A DNA stretch of 64,000 nucleotides from Candidatus Delongbacteria bacterium (GTDB taxonomy: Bacteria; CAIWAD01), in the NCBI GenBank assembly GCA_041675285.1, contig JBAYTZ010000002.1, positions 363,704-427,703 on the forward strand, written 5' to 3'. Below the pieces are notes generated by a model, which did not search any database, was not told the origin of the DNA, and was given only the letters and a program-made list of their open reading frames with translations. How positions within the stretch are numbered: the first letter of the stretch is position 1; each line of letters begins with the position of its first letter. Positions 45,346 through 54,036 of this stretch are shown here, in pieces. The translations under genes and the position numbers were made by a program.

Positions 45346-45379
45346 GGAAATGTCCCCCGCGCGGGGACATTTCCTTGTT
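45346..45379 (+). terminator. Perfect inverted repeat after rplT, likely terminator
   Basis: GGAAATGTCCCC (45346-45357) pairs perfectly with GGGGACATTTCC (45363-45374) across a 5-base loop. It is followed by TTGTT, a weak U-tract. It probably terminates or attenuates transcription between rplT and pheS. Confidence 0.7.
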
Positions 45380-45463
45380 CGGGGCGCGCCAGGATCCGCG
45401 CGCGCCGAGCGCGGTCGGCGCGGTCGCCCGGCCGTTGAGTTTCCAATGGACGTGGAGCACATC

Positions 45464-46465
45464 ATGAACACCCTCGACAGCCTGCGCGCCGAGTTCCACG
45501 CCGCCCTGGCCGCCGCCGCGGACCGCGAGGCCCTGGCGGCCGTGCACCAGGGCTGGCTGGGCCGCAAGGGGCGGCTGCAGGACCTCTTCAAGCAGATGCG
45601 CGAGCTGCCCGCCGAGGAGCGCCCGGCCTTCGGCGCGCAAATCAACGTGCTGAAGGAGGAGCTGGAGGCCGTCTTCATGGCCCGCCAGGAGGAGTTGCTG
45701 AACCGCGAGGGCGTGGTCCGCGTGGACCTCACCCTGCCGGGCCACCCCGTCCGGACGGGCTCGCTGCACCCACTGCAGCAGATCCTGGACCGCATCACGG
45801 GCATTTTCACGCGGATGGGCTTCACCGTGGAGGACGGCCCGGAGGTGGAGACCGAGCGCTACAACTTCGACATGCTCAACACGCCCTTCTGGCATCCGGC
45901 GCGGATGGAGTCCGACAGCCTGTACCTGAAGCAGGGCCACATGCTGCGCACGGAGACCAGCCCGGTGCAGATCCGAGTGCTGGAGCAGGTCAAGCCGCCG
46001 GTGCGGATCATCGCGCCGGGCCGCGTCTACCGCAACGACAAGCCGGACGCCAGCCACAGCCCGATGTTCATGCAGGTGGAGGGCCTCTACGTGGATCACG
46101 GCGTGACCTTCGCCGACCTGAAGGGCACGCTGCTGGAGTTCTACCGCCGCATGTTCGGGCCGGACACGCGCCTGCGCTTCCGGCCGCACTTCTTCCCCTT
46201 CACCGAGCCCAGCGCCGAGGTGGACGTGAGCTGCATTTTCTGCGGCGGCGCGGGCTGCCGGGTCTGCAAGCACTCGGGCTGGCTGGAGATGGGCGGCAGC
46301 GGGCTGGTGGATCCCGCCGTGCTGGCGGGCGTGGACCTGGACCCGGAGGAGTGGACGGGCTTCGCCTTCGGCCTGGGCGTGGAGCGCATGGCCATGCTGC
46401 TCTACGGCGTGGACGACATCCGGCTCTTCTACGAAAACGACTGGCGCTTCCTCGAACAGTTCTAG
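45464..46465 (+). CDS. pheS: Phenylalanyl-tRNA synthetase alpha subunit
   Basis: The 333-residue alpha chain has an N-terminal coiled coil (about 1-85), then class II motifs: motif 2 region IIAPGRVYRNDKPDASHSPMFMQVEG and motif 3 GFAFGLGVERMAMLLYG. Residues FTEPSAEVDVSCIFCGG lie in the active site. ATG 45464 has GTGGAG at good spacing and aligns with the usual PheS N-terminus; ATG 45446 is a possible alternative. Earlier in-frame sequence overlaps the terminator hairpin and is not expected to be coding. Confidence 0.96.
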   Translation: MNTLDSLRAEFHAALAAAADREALAAVHQGWLGRKGRLQDLFKQMRELPAEERPAFGAQINVLKEELEAVFMARQEELLNREGVVRVDLTLPGHPVRTGSLHPLQQILDRITGIFTRMGFTVEDGPEVETERYNFDMLNTPFWHPARMESDSLYLKQGHMLRTETSPVQIRVLEQVKPPVRIIAPGRVYRNDKPDASHSPMFMQVEGLYVDHGVTFADLKGTLLEFYRRMFGPDTRLRFRPHFFPFTEPSAEVDVSCIFCGGAGCRVCKHSGWLEMGGSGLVDPAVLAGVDLDPEEWTGFAFGLGVERMAMLLYGVDDIRLFYENDWRFLEQF

Positions 46466-46470
46466 GCACT

Positions 46471-46617
46471 TTCACCACGAAGGACGGGAAGGAGTCCGAA
46501 GACCACGAAGGGATGTGATGGCAGGGAGCGGGGTTGGGTCTGCCGGCCCACTGGGCGGGCCTTCACCAGCTGCTGTTCTTCGCGTCCTTCTCCCCGCTTC
46601 GTGAGCTTCGTGGTGAA
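46471..46617. repeat. ACGAAG-type intergenic inverted repeat, copy 2
   Basis: TTCACCACGAAG (46471-46482) and its exact reverse complement ending at 46617 bound an imperfect palindrome. Its inner arms carry further ACGAAG/CTTCGT motifs. It fills most of the unusual 204-base gap between pheS and pheT. Confidence 0.75.
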
Positions 46618-46669
46618 CTTGTCCTGCCGGTTGAACCTGGGGTTGTGAGCAAATTTCGGCGGTGTGACG

Positions 46670-49072
46670 ATGAAGATCTCCCTTTCCTGGCTGAACGACT
46701 TCCTGCCTGTGGACACCAGCCCGGCGGGCGTGGCGGCGCTGACCCACGAACTCACCATGCTGGGCTTCGAGGTGGAGAGCGTGCAGCGCATTGGGCGCGA
46801 GCTGAGCGGCGTGGTGGCGGCCTTCGTGGAGAAGGTGGAGCCCCATCCCAACGCCGACCGCCTGCGGCTGGTCACGGTGAATCACGGCGAAGGCCGGCTG
46901 ACCCTGGTCTGCGGCGCGCCCAATGTGGCCGAAGGGCTCACCGTGCCGCTGGCGCGGCTGGGCGCCGTGCTGCCGGGCGTGGAACAGCCGCTCAAGAAGG
47001 CCCGCATCCGCGGCGTGGACAGCGAGGGCATGCTCTGCAGCGAGGTGGAGCTGGGCCTCTCCGACGACCACAGCGGCCTGAAGCTCCTCGACCCGGCGGA
47101 CTGGCAGCCCGGCGATCCGCTGGCCCAGGACTTCAACTTGCAGGACGTGGTGCTGGATCTGGAGATCACCCAGAACCGCGGCGACGCCTATTCCATCCTG
47201 GGCATCGCCCGGGACCTGGCCGCCTTGCGCGGCGTTCCGCTGAGCCGGCCGGAGGCGCCGGCGGCTCCGCTGGCGGCGGTGGACGAGCGCGTGGAAATCG
47301 TGCTCGATCCCACCTGCACCGGTTGTTCGCGCTACGCGGGCCAGCGGATGAGCGGCGTGCAAGTGGGTCCCAGTCCGCGCTGGCTGGTGAACCGCCTGGA
47401 GGCCGTCGGGCTGCGCTCCATCTCCAACGTGGTGGACGTGACCAACTACGTGATGTGGGAGCTGGGCCACCCCCTGCACGCCTTCGACCTGCGCGAGGTC
47501 CGGGGTGGGCGCATCCACGTGCGCAACGCCGCAGCGGGCGAGCGCTTCACCACCCTGGACGGGCAGGAGCGCACGCTGGACGCGGAGCACACGCTGATCT
47601 GCGACGGCGAGCGCCCGGTGGCCCTGGCGGGCATCATGGGCGGCCTGAACTCGGGCATCGCCGCGGACACCACGGAGATCCTGCTGGAGTGCGCGGTCTT
47701 CGATTCCGTCGGGATCCGGATGGGCGCCCGGCGGGCGGGCCTCTCCTCGGACTCCAGCCGGCGCTTCGAGCGCGGCGTGGATCCCCGGGACGTGGAGGCC
47801 GTGCTGCGGCGGGCCAGCTCGCTGGTGGCCCTGACCGCCGGCGGCCAACTGGCCGGCGGCTGCGCCGACGCGGATCCCCGACCCTGGCAGCCCCGCCACG
47901 TGACGCTGCGCACGGCGCGTTGCAACGCCGTGCTGGGTCTGGCCCTGAGTGCGGAGCGCATGCGCGCGCACCTGGAAGCGCTGGGCTGCGCGTGCGAAGC
48001 CGGCGCCGAGGAGATTCTCGTCACGCCCCCCAGCTGGCGCCACGACCTGGAGCGCGAGATCGACCTGATCGAGGAGGTGGTGCGGCTGGAAGGCTACGAG
48101 CAGGTGCCCCAGCCGGACTCCGCCCGCGTCCCGCTGGGCCAGCGCGGCAACCCGCGGCGCGAGCTGCTGGAGCGCGTGCGCCGGGAGGCCGTGGGCCTGG
48201 GCTTCCGCCAGGTGATGAGCTACAGCATGACGGATCCGCGCCAGCTGGAACGCGTGCTGCCCGAGCGCCCGGTGCTGCAGATCCGCAACCCGCTCTCCCA
48301 GGAGATGTCCGTGCTGCGGCCCAGCCTGTTGCCCAGCCTGCTGGAGACCGCCGTCTACAACCTGAACCGGCGCGCGGAGGGCCAGCGGCTCTTCGAACTG
48401 GACCGCGAGTTCCATCCCGATCCCGCCTCCGCCACCGGCTGCCGCGAGTCCCTGCACCTGGCCCTGCTGCTGGTGGGCCAGCTGCGCCCGGAAAGCTGGC
48501 AGGGCCCGGCCGAGGCCTATGGCTTCCACGATCTCAAGGAAGTCGTCCAGCTGTTGCTGAGCCATCTTCACCTTGAAGGCCTCCGCTTGCTTCCCTACCT
48601 TGACGGCGTCTTTTCGGCCAATTCGCTGGCCATCGAGCGGGACGGGGAGCGCCTGGGCGTGTTCGGCCAACTAGAACCCCGCCTGTGTGAACGGATGGGC
48701 ACGGAGTGGCCGGTCTTCGCCTTGGATCTGGACCTGGAGTCCGTGGCGCGCCTGGCGCCGGGGCTGCCCCGCTACCAGCCCTTCTCCCGCCAGCCTTCGG
48801 TCCTGCGGGACTTGAGCCTGATCAGCTCCGCGGAGTTGCCGGCCGGTGCCTTGGCGGACACGTTGCTGGAAGCCGGACGTCCGCTGTTGCAGCAGGTCCA
48901 GGTGGTGGACGTGTATCAGGGCAAGGGTGTGCCCGAAGGCTGCGTGAGCCGCAGCTACCGGCTGCGCTTCAACGACCGGGAGCGCAGCCTGACGGACGCC
49001 GACGTGGACCCGGTGGTGACGGACCTGCTCAAGCAGGCGGAACAGCGGCATGGAGCCAGGCTGCGGAGTTGA
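46670..49072 (+). CDS. pheT: Phenylalanyl-tRNA synthetase beta subunit
   Basis: The 800-residue beta chain is of normal length. It has an N-terminal MKISLSWLNDFLPV segment and an EMAP/tRNA-binding domain (about 40-150, with PHPNADRLRLVTVN, LTLVCGAPN and ARIRGVDSEGMLCSEVELG). B3/B4 editing and B5 domains follow, then a class II-like catalytic fold and a C-terminal FDX-ACB anticodon-binding domain (SRQPSVLRDLSLI-YRLRFNDRERSLTDADVD). ATG 46670 aligns with homologues; GTG 46664 is in frame but less likely. A repeat element separates it from pheS. Confidence 0.96.
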   Translation: MKISLSWLNDFLPVDTSPAGVAALTHELTMLGFEVESVQRIGRELSGVVAAFVEKVEPHPNADRLRLVTVNHGEGRLTLVCGAPNVAEGLTVPLARLGAVLPGVEQPLKKARIRGVDSEGMLCSEVELGLSDDHSGLKLLDPADWQPGDPLAQDFNLQDVVLDLEITQNRGDAYSILGIARDLAALRGVPLSRPEAPAAPLAAVDERVEIVLDPTCTGCSRYAGQRMSGVQVGPSPRWLVNRLEAVGLRSISNVVDVTNYVMWELGHPLHAFDLREVRGGRIHVRNAAAGERFTTLDGQERTLDAEHTLICDGERPVALAGIMGGLNSGIAADTTEILLECAVFDSVGIRMGARRAGLSSDSSRRFERGVDPRDVEAVLRRASSLVALTAGGQLAGGCADADPRPWQPRHVTLRTARCNAVLGLALSAERMRAHLEALGCACEAGAEEILVTPPSWRHDLEREIDLIEEVVRLEGYEQVPQPDSARVPLGQRGNPRRELLERVRREAVGLGFRQVMSYSMTDPRQLERVLPERPVLQIRNPLSQEMSVLRPSLLPSLLETAVYNLNRRAEGQRLFELDREFHPDPASATGCRESLHLALLLVGQLRPESWQGPAEAYGFHDLKEVVQLLLSHLHLEGLRLLPYLDGVFSANSLAIERDGERLGVFGQLEPRLCERMGTEWPVFALDLDLESVARLAPGLPRYQPFSRQPSVLRDLSLISSAELPAGALADTLLEAGRPLLQQVQVVDVYQGKGVPEGCVSRSYRLRFNDRERSLTDADVDPVVTDLLKQAEQRHGARLRS

Positions 49073-49073
49073 C

Positions 49074-49352
49074 GTGGAACCCCTGGCGCGGCTCGAAGAG
49101 CAGGTGGATCGGCTGTTGGCCGCCCACGCCGAGACGCTGGGGGAGCTGCAGCGCCGCGACCGGGAGCAGGGCGAGACGCGGCAGAAGCTGCGCCAACTGG
49201 AAGAGCGGCTGGCCCAGGCCTTGAAACACGTGCATGAGTTGGAGCAGGAGCGGGGCATCCTGCGCGAGCGTCTGGCGGCCCTACCCGATCCGGCCAGCCT
49301 GGACGAGGCCCGGCGTCGGCTGCAGGCCTTGCTCGAGACCCTGGAGATCTGA
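49074..49352 (+). CDS. Short coiled-coil protein, ZapB-like by position
   Basis: The 92-residue, Glu/Arg/Leu-rich protein is predicted to be a continuous coiled coil (ARLEEQVDRLLAAHAETLGELQRRDREQ and on). The GTG at 49074 has GGAG seven bases upstream. An ATG at 49050, inside pheT, is an alternative. It lies between pheT and zapA, a place where short coiled-coil proteins are common in several phyla. A cell-division role is inferred only from context. Confidence 0.7.
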   Translation: MEPLARLEEQVDRLLAAHAETLGELQRRDREQGETRQKLRQLEERLAQALKHVHELEQERGILRERLAALPDPASLDEARRRLQALLETLEI

Positions 49353-49413
49353 ACAGACCCGGATGCGGGTCGTGGCCATAGATGACGGGACCGAATCCCG
49401 CGAGCGAAACAAC

Positions 49414-49704
49414 ATGAGTGTCAGTCGAACCGTGACCTTGCATGGGATCCGGGTGCCCTTGCGGACTGAGTTGTCCGACATGGACCTGGATGCCGCCGTG
49501 TTGCTGGTGCGCCAGCGCATGGATCAGGTCGCCCACGGCGCGACGCATCGCGAGCCGGCCATTGTGGCGGCCCTGGTGGCCCTGAACCTGGCGGGGGAAC
49601 TGCTGGGACGGGAACTCGAGGGCGGCCGGGACGCCGGCGCATTGGATGTTCTAAGCAAGCGGATCGAGAATCACTTGATGACCAAGGAGGCCGGCGGCGT
49701 TTGA
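49414..49704 (+). CDS. zapA: Cell division protein ZapA
   Basis: The 96-residue protein has the ZapA globular start (SVSRTVTLHGIRVPLRTELSDMDLDAAVLLVRQRMDQV) and a helical C-terminus (VAALVALNLAGELLGRELEG). ZapA crosslinks FtsZ protofilaments at the division ring. The initiator ATG is at 49414, in a purine-rich context. The upstream coiled-coil gene and downstream 6S RNA support the assignment. Confidence 0.87.
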   Translation: MSVSRTVTLHGIRVPLRTELSDMDLDAAVLLVRQRMDQVAHGATHREPAIVAALVALNLAGELLGRELEGGRDAGALDVLSKRIENHLMTKEAGGV

Positions 49705-49732
49705 GACGCGGCGGGCGTTCTTTCACAAGAAT

Positions 49733-49932
49733 GCCCCTGCGGGTGCCAACCTTTATAAAAGAACCGTATAAGAATGACCATGGGAGCTTGTCTCTCACGA
49801 GTGCCGATGACAGGCCGTGCCTCACTTCGGTGAGGAGTCCTTCGGGACCGGCGGATTCCAGACGCATTCAGGCGGGCACCCACCGTGACGTATAGAGGTT
49901 TCTTTTGTATGGACCACTCGCAGGGGCTCTTT
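49733..49932 (+). ncRNA. ssrS: Candidate 6S RNA (RNA polymerase regulator)
   Basis: A roughly 195-nt stretch folds into one long interrupted hairpin. The closing stem is GCCCCTGCG (49733-49741) with CGCAGGGGC (49919-49927), and a U-tract (TCTTTT) follows. Next inward, AAAAGAACC-GTATA pairs with TATAG-AGG-TTTCTTTT. A wide central bubble follows, and then the apical hairpins CCTCAC-TTCG-GTGAGG and GTCC-TTCG-GGAC. This is the 6S architecture. ssrS lies directly after zapA in many bacteria. No open frame here looks coding. Ends are approximate. Confidence 0.78.
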
Positions 49933-49978
49933 TCCCTCATCAGACCATGACCGTCATCCCTCAATCCAGGGATGTCCG

Positions 49979-51541
49979 ATGACCATTCTTCTCACTCTGT
50001 TGATTGGCCTGCTTGCGCTGGGAGCCGGAGTGCTCGTTGGCTTCCGCTTGGCCCTGCGCGGCGCGAATTCCCACTATCAGCTGCGGCTGCGTGAAGCGGA
50101 GGACCTGCTGCGGGGCGCGCGCGCCGAGGCGGAGACCCTGGCCCACGAGGCGCGGCTGGAGGCCGAAGAGAGTCTGAGCCGCGAACTGGAGAAGCTGGAG
50201 GAGAAGAAGCAGCGGCGGGAGGATCAGCTCAAGGAGCGCGAGAACCAGCTCCGCGAGAAGGAACTCACGGTGGAGAAGAAGCGCGAGCACCTCAACACGA
50301 AAGAGGTGGATCTCAAGCATCGCGAGCAGCTGATCGAAGCCCAGGGCGAGCGGTTGGAGAAAGCCCGCAAGCGCGCCGAGGAGATCGTCGAGCAGCAGAA
50401 CGAGAAGCTGGAGAGCATCGCGCGGCTGACCACCGAGGAGGCGCGGGCCCAGCTCTTTCGCAACCTGGAGCACAAGGTCCAGTCGGAGGCGGCCCAGCAC
50501 TTCAACGAAATCCGCGAACAGGCCCGCCTCTACGCCTCGCAGGAATCCCGCCGCATCCTGGTCAACGCCATGGAGCGCACGGCCGTGGAGCACAGCGCGC
50601 AGTCCACCGTGACGGTCTTCGAGCTGCCCTCCGACGAGATCAAGGGCCGGATCATCGGGCGCGAGGGGCGCAACATCCGCTCCTTCGAGGCGGTGACGGG
50701 GGTGGAACTGCTGGTGGACGACACGCCGCGCACGGTCCTGCTCTCCAGTTTCGATCCCCTGCGGCGGGAAATCGCCCGCATCACCCTGGCCTCCCTGATC
50801 AACGACGGCCGGATCCATCCGGCCCGCATCGAGGAAGTGGTGGAGCGCGTCCGCGAGGATATGGCCCAGACCATCCTGCAGATCGGCGAACAAGCCATGC
50901 TGGACCTGGGCGTGCACGGCCTGCAGCAGGAACTGATCCGGCACTTGGGCCTGCTTTCGTTCAAGAACACCCAGGGCCAGAACATCCTGGCCCATTCCAA
51001 GGAAGTGGCCAGCATCGCGGGGATCCTGGCGGCCGAGCTGCAGGTGGACAGCCGACGCGTGCGACGCGCCGGCCTGTTGCATGACATCGGCCGGGCCGTG
51101 GACGGCTACACCGAGGCGGACTCCTGCTCGCTGGGCGCGGATCTGGTGCGCAAGTACGGCGAGAAGACCGACATCGAGGAGGCCATCCGCTTCCAGGAGG
51201 CCGACGCGGGCACGCGCTCGCTGATGGCGACGCTGATCCACGTGGCCAACAAGGTCAGCCTCAGCCGGCCGGGCATCCGCGGCGAGCACATGGGCCGCTA
51301 CATCCAGCGGCTCACGCAGATCGAGGACGTGGCCAACGGCTTCGTGGGCGTGGACAGCGCCTTCGTCCTGCAGGCCGGCCGCGAGCTGCGCGTGGTGGTG
51401 AATCCCGCCGAATTGCCGGAGGATCAGCTGGACCTGCTGGCCACGGAGATCGCCGAGGAGATCCAGCGCCGCATCCTCTACCCGGGGCAGATTCGGGTCA
51501 CCGTGGTGCGCGAGTTCCGCAGCATCGGCACGGCCAAGTGA
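49979..51541 (+). CDS. rny: Ribonuclease Y
   Basis: The 520-residue endoribonuclease has an N-terminal membrane anchor (about 2-22), a long charged coiled coil (about 30-205), a KH domain (IKGRIIGREGRNIRSFEAVTGV) and an HD domain. In the HD domain, HSKEVASIAGILAAEL and LLHDIGRAVD (His368-Asp369) hold the metal ligands. It initiates mRNA decay at the membrane. GGGATG precedes the ATG. The stop overlaps the start of the next gene, the same pairing as rny-ymdB in Bacillus subtilis. Confidence 0.96.
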   Translation: MTILLTLLIGLLALGAGVLVGFRLALRGANSHYQLRLREAEDLLRGARAEAETLAHEARLEAEESLSRELEKLEEKKQRREDQLKERENQLREKELTVEKKREHLNTKEVDLKHREQLIEAQGERLEKARKRAEEIVEQQNEKLESIARLTTEEARAQLFRNLEHKVQSEAAQHFNEIREQARLYASQESRRILVNAMERTAVEHSAQSTVTVFELPSDEIKGRIIGREGRNIRSFEAVTGVELLVDDTPRTVLLSSFDPLRREIARITLASLINDGRIHPARIEEVVERVREDMAQTILQIGEQAMLDLGVHGLQQELIRHLGLLSFKNTQGQNILAHSKEVASIAGILAAELQVDSRRVRRAGLLHDIGRAVDGYTEADSCSLGADLVRKYGEKTDIEEAIRFQEADAGTRSLMATLIHVANKVSLSRPGIRGEHMGRYIQRLTQIEDVANGFVGVDSAFVLQAGRELRVVVNPAELPEDQLDLLATEIAEEIQRRILYPGQIRVTVVREFRSIGTAK

Positions 51542-52398
51542 TGAAGGCTCTGGCGCGCATCCTGTTTGTCGGCGACGTGGTGGGGGAGTCCGGGCTGAAG
51601 GCCGTGGAACGCGAGCTGCCCAACCTGCTGCACGAGCACGGGGTGGATCTCTGCGTGGCCAACGTGGAGAACGCCTGGGAGGGCAAGAGCGTCAGCGCGG
51701 AGATCCTCAAGCGGCTGCGGACGGCGGGCGTCCGGGTCTTCACGGGCGGCAACCACACCTGGGATCGCTTCCAGATCCACAACCTGCTGAAGAACGAGCC
51801 CGGGCTGCTGCGGCCGCTCAATTACCCGCGCATCTCCGATCCGGAGGGGACCAAGTGGGCCTCGCCGCTGGCCGGCTGCGGCTGGACGGCGCACATGGCG
51901 CCCGATCTGCCGCCCCTGGTGGTGATGAACGTCCAGGGCCGCGTGTTCATGTCGCCCATCGATTGTCCCTTCCGGCGGATGGACGAGGAACTGGCGGCGC
52001 TGGCCCGGATGGCCGAGCGCACCCAGCCGCCCTTGATCCTGGTGGACGTGCACGCTGAAGCCAGCGCGGAGAAGATCGCCTTGGCCCGCTACCTGGACGG
52101 CCGGGTGGCGGCGGTGGTGGGCACGCACACCCACGTGCAGAGCGCCGACGAACGGCTGCTGCCCGGCGGCACGGCCTTCCTGACGGATGCTGGAATGACA
52201 GGCTGCCATGAGGGCGTGATCGGCATGAAGACCGAGGTGGCGCTGCGCCGCTTCCTGCTGCAGACGCCCCAGAAGTACGAGTCGGTGGAAGGGCCCGCCC
52301 AGCTGGAAGGCGTGTTGCTGACCTTGGACACGGCCACGCGCAAGGCCCGGGCCATCGAGCGGATTCGTCGACCGGATTTCGTGCGGGAAACAGCCTAG
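51541..52398 (+). CDS. ymdB: YmdB-family (TIGR00282) metallophosphoesterase
   Basis: The 285-residue protein has the YmdB calcineurin-like motifs FVGDVVGESG, VANVENAWEGK, FTGGNHTWDR, DVHAEASAEK and GTHTHVQSADERLLPGGTAFLTDAGMTG. B. subtilis YmdB hydrolyses cyclic nucleotides and affects biofilm and motility decisions. The ATG is within TGATG shared with the rny stop, so translation is coupled. Confidence 0.93.
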   Translation: MKALARILFVGDVVGESGLKAVERELPNLLHEHGVDLCVANVENAWEGKSVSAEILKRLRTAGVRVFTGGNHTWDRFQIHNLLKNEPGLLRPLNYPRISDPEGTKWASPLAGCGWTAHMAPDLPPLVVMNVQGRVFMSPIDCPFRRMDEELAALARMAERTQPPLILVDVHAEASAEKIALARYLDGRVAAVVGTHTHVQSADERLLPGGTAFLTDAGMTGCHEGVIGMKTEVALRRFLLQTPQKYESVEGPAQLEGVLLTLDTATRKARAIERIRRPDFVRETA

Positions 52399-52470
52399 CG
52401 TCGGCCACAACCCCGGTGGCCGGCCCGGCCCATCCTGCGTCCAGCGGGGTCGCCTCAACGCGGAGCCTCC

Positions 52471-54036
52471 ATGCGCACGCTTTTGCACAACGCCCGTCTT
52501 TACGATCCGCGCAGCGGCATGCTGCGCGCGGGTTCGCTGCTGATGGAAGGCGGACGCATCGCCCGGCTGGGGTCCGCCGGGCTGGAGCCCGGCGGACCCG
52601 CCCGCCGCGTGGACTGCGCCGGCCGCCTGCTGATGCCGGGCATCTACGACGCCCACGTGCATCTGGTCTTCGGCGGCGAGGCCCTGGTGCGCCTGGACGC
52701 CTCACGGCACGGCACGCGCGCCGACCTGCTGCAGGAGATCGCCCGGCGGGCGGCCGCGGTGGATCAGGCCCCCGACCGGCGCGCCGGCTGGGTGCTGGGC
52801 CAGGGCTTGCAGCCCGGCGCCCTGGTGCCCACCCTGGCGGAGCTGGACGAGGCCACGGGCGCCGTTCCCCTCTGCCTGGATACCCACGACCTGCACTCCT
52901 GTCTCTGCAATTCCAGCGCCTTGGCCCTGATCGGCGTGGAGGGTCGGCCGGATCCCCCCGGGGGCGAAGTGGAGCGCGACGCCGCGGGCCGGCCCACGGG
53001 CCTGTTGCGCGAGAACGCCGCGCTCTGGGTGCGGCCCGTGATCCCCGCCGCGGGCGACGCCGAGCGCCGGGCCTTTATCCTGGCCGCCCAGCGCCACGCC
53101 CACCAGTACGGCATCACGGGGGTGGGCGACAACCTGCGACGGGCGGACCTGCCCCTGTTCCAGCAGTTGGAGGCGGAGGATCGATTGCGCCTGCGCATCC
53201 AGGGCTGGCGCAACGACGGCAACCTGAATCCTGACACTCTCGAGTTGGAGCCCTTCTTCAGCCCGCGCCTGCGGGTGGACACCCTCAAGCTCTTCGCCGA
53301 CGGCGCGCTGGGCTCATGCTCGGCGGCGCTGGACGAACCCTATCTGGACGGACGGCGCGGCACCCTGGTGGCGGCGCCCGAAGATCTGCTGCACTGGATG
53401 CGCCTGGGTCTGGAGCGCGGCTGGCGGCTGGCCGTCCACGCCATCGGCGATCTGGCGGTGGCCCGCGTGTTGGACTTCTTCGCCGAGCTGGGGCGTGAGG
53501 GTCTGCCCACCCGGGGTTGGCGCCACCGCATCGAGCACGCCCAGTTCATCCGGCCCGCGGATCTGGAGCGCTTCCGCCGCCTGGAGATCCTGCCCAGCAT
53601 CCAGCCTCTGCATTGCTCCACCGATCAGGATGGTTTTTCCACGCGCTTGGGACCGGCCAGCGTGGCCCGCGCCTTCCCCTGGCGCTCGCTGCTGGAGGCC
53701 GGTCTGCCGCTGCCCATCGGCACCGACTGGCCCGTGGAGCCCCTGGATCCGCGCTTCAACTTCGTGCACGGCCTGACGCGCCTCAGCCGCTCGGGCCAGC
53801 GCCTGATCGGCACGGAGGAGGCGCTCAGCCTGCCCGAATTGCTGCGCGGCATGACGTGGGACGCCGCCCACGCCGCGGGCTGGGGCGAGGAGTTGGGCTG
53901 CCTGACCCTGGGCGCCCACGCCGATCTGCTGCTCTGGGAGCAGGACCCGCTGGAGAGTTCCCTCGAGCAGCTGGCCGGGCTGCGCGTGCAGGCCCTCTGG
54001 AGCGGCGGCGAGCCGGTGCTGGAGCCCGCCCCATGA
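52471..54036 (+). CDS. YtcJ-like amidohydrolase
   Basis: The 521-residue TIM-barrel hydrolase has the metal-binding HxH in DAHVHL. Further motifs are LKLFADGALGS (metal-bridging Lys region), VHAIGDLA and HRIEHAQ (His ligands) and GTDWPVE (catalytic Asp). It belongs to the amidohydrolase_3 group, whose members act on N-substituted amino acids, cyclic amides or formamides. The real substrate cannot be read from sequence. GGAG precedes the ATG, and its stop overlaps the start of the following pseudo-peptidase gene. Confidence 0.88.
   Translation: MRTLLHNARLYDPRSGMLRAGSLLMEGGRIARLGSAGLEPGGPARRVDCAGRLLMPGIYDAHVHLVFGGEALVRLDASRHGTRADLLQEIARRAAAVDQAPDRRAGWVLGQGLQPGALVPTLAELDEATGAVPLCLDTHDLHSCLCNSSALALIGVEGRPDPPGGEVERDAAGRPTGLLRENAALWVRPVIPAAGDAERRAFILAAQRHAHQYGITGVGDNLRRADLPLFQQLEAEDRLRLRIQGWRNDGNLNPDTLELEPFFSPRLRVDTLKLFADGALGSCSAALDEPYLDGRRGTLVAAPEDLLHWMRLGLERGWRLAVHAIGDLAVARVLDFFAELGREGLPTRGWRHRIEHAQFIRPADLERFRRLEILPSIQPLHCSTDQDGFSTRLGPASVARAFPWRSLLEAGLPLPIGTDWPVEPLDPRFNFVHGLTRLSRSGQRLIGTEEALSLPELLRGMTWDAAHAAGWGEELGCLTLGAHADLLLWEQDPLESSLEQLAGLRVQALWSGGEPVLEPAP

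Noticed and set aside
49701..49895. Small open frame in the zapA-rny gap
   Set aside because: It overlaps the 6S RNA fold, has no ribosome site and no family match.
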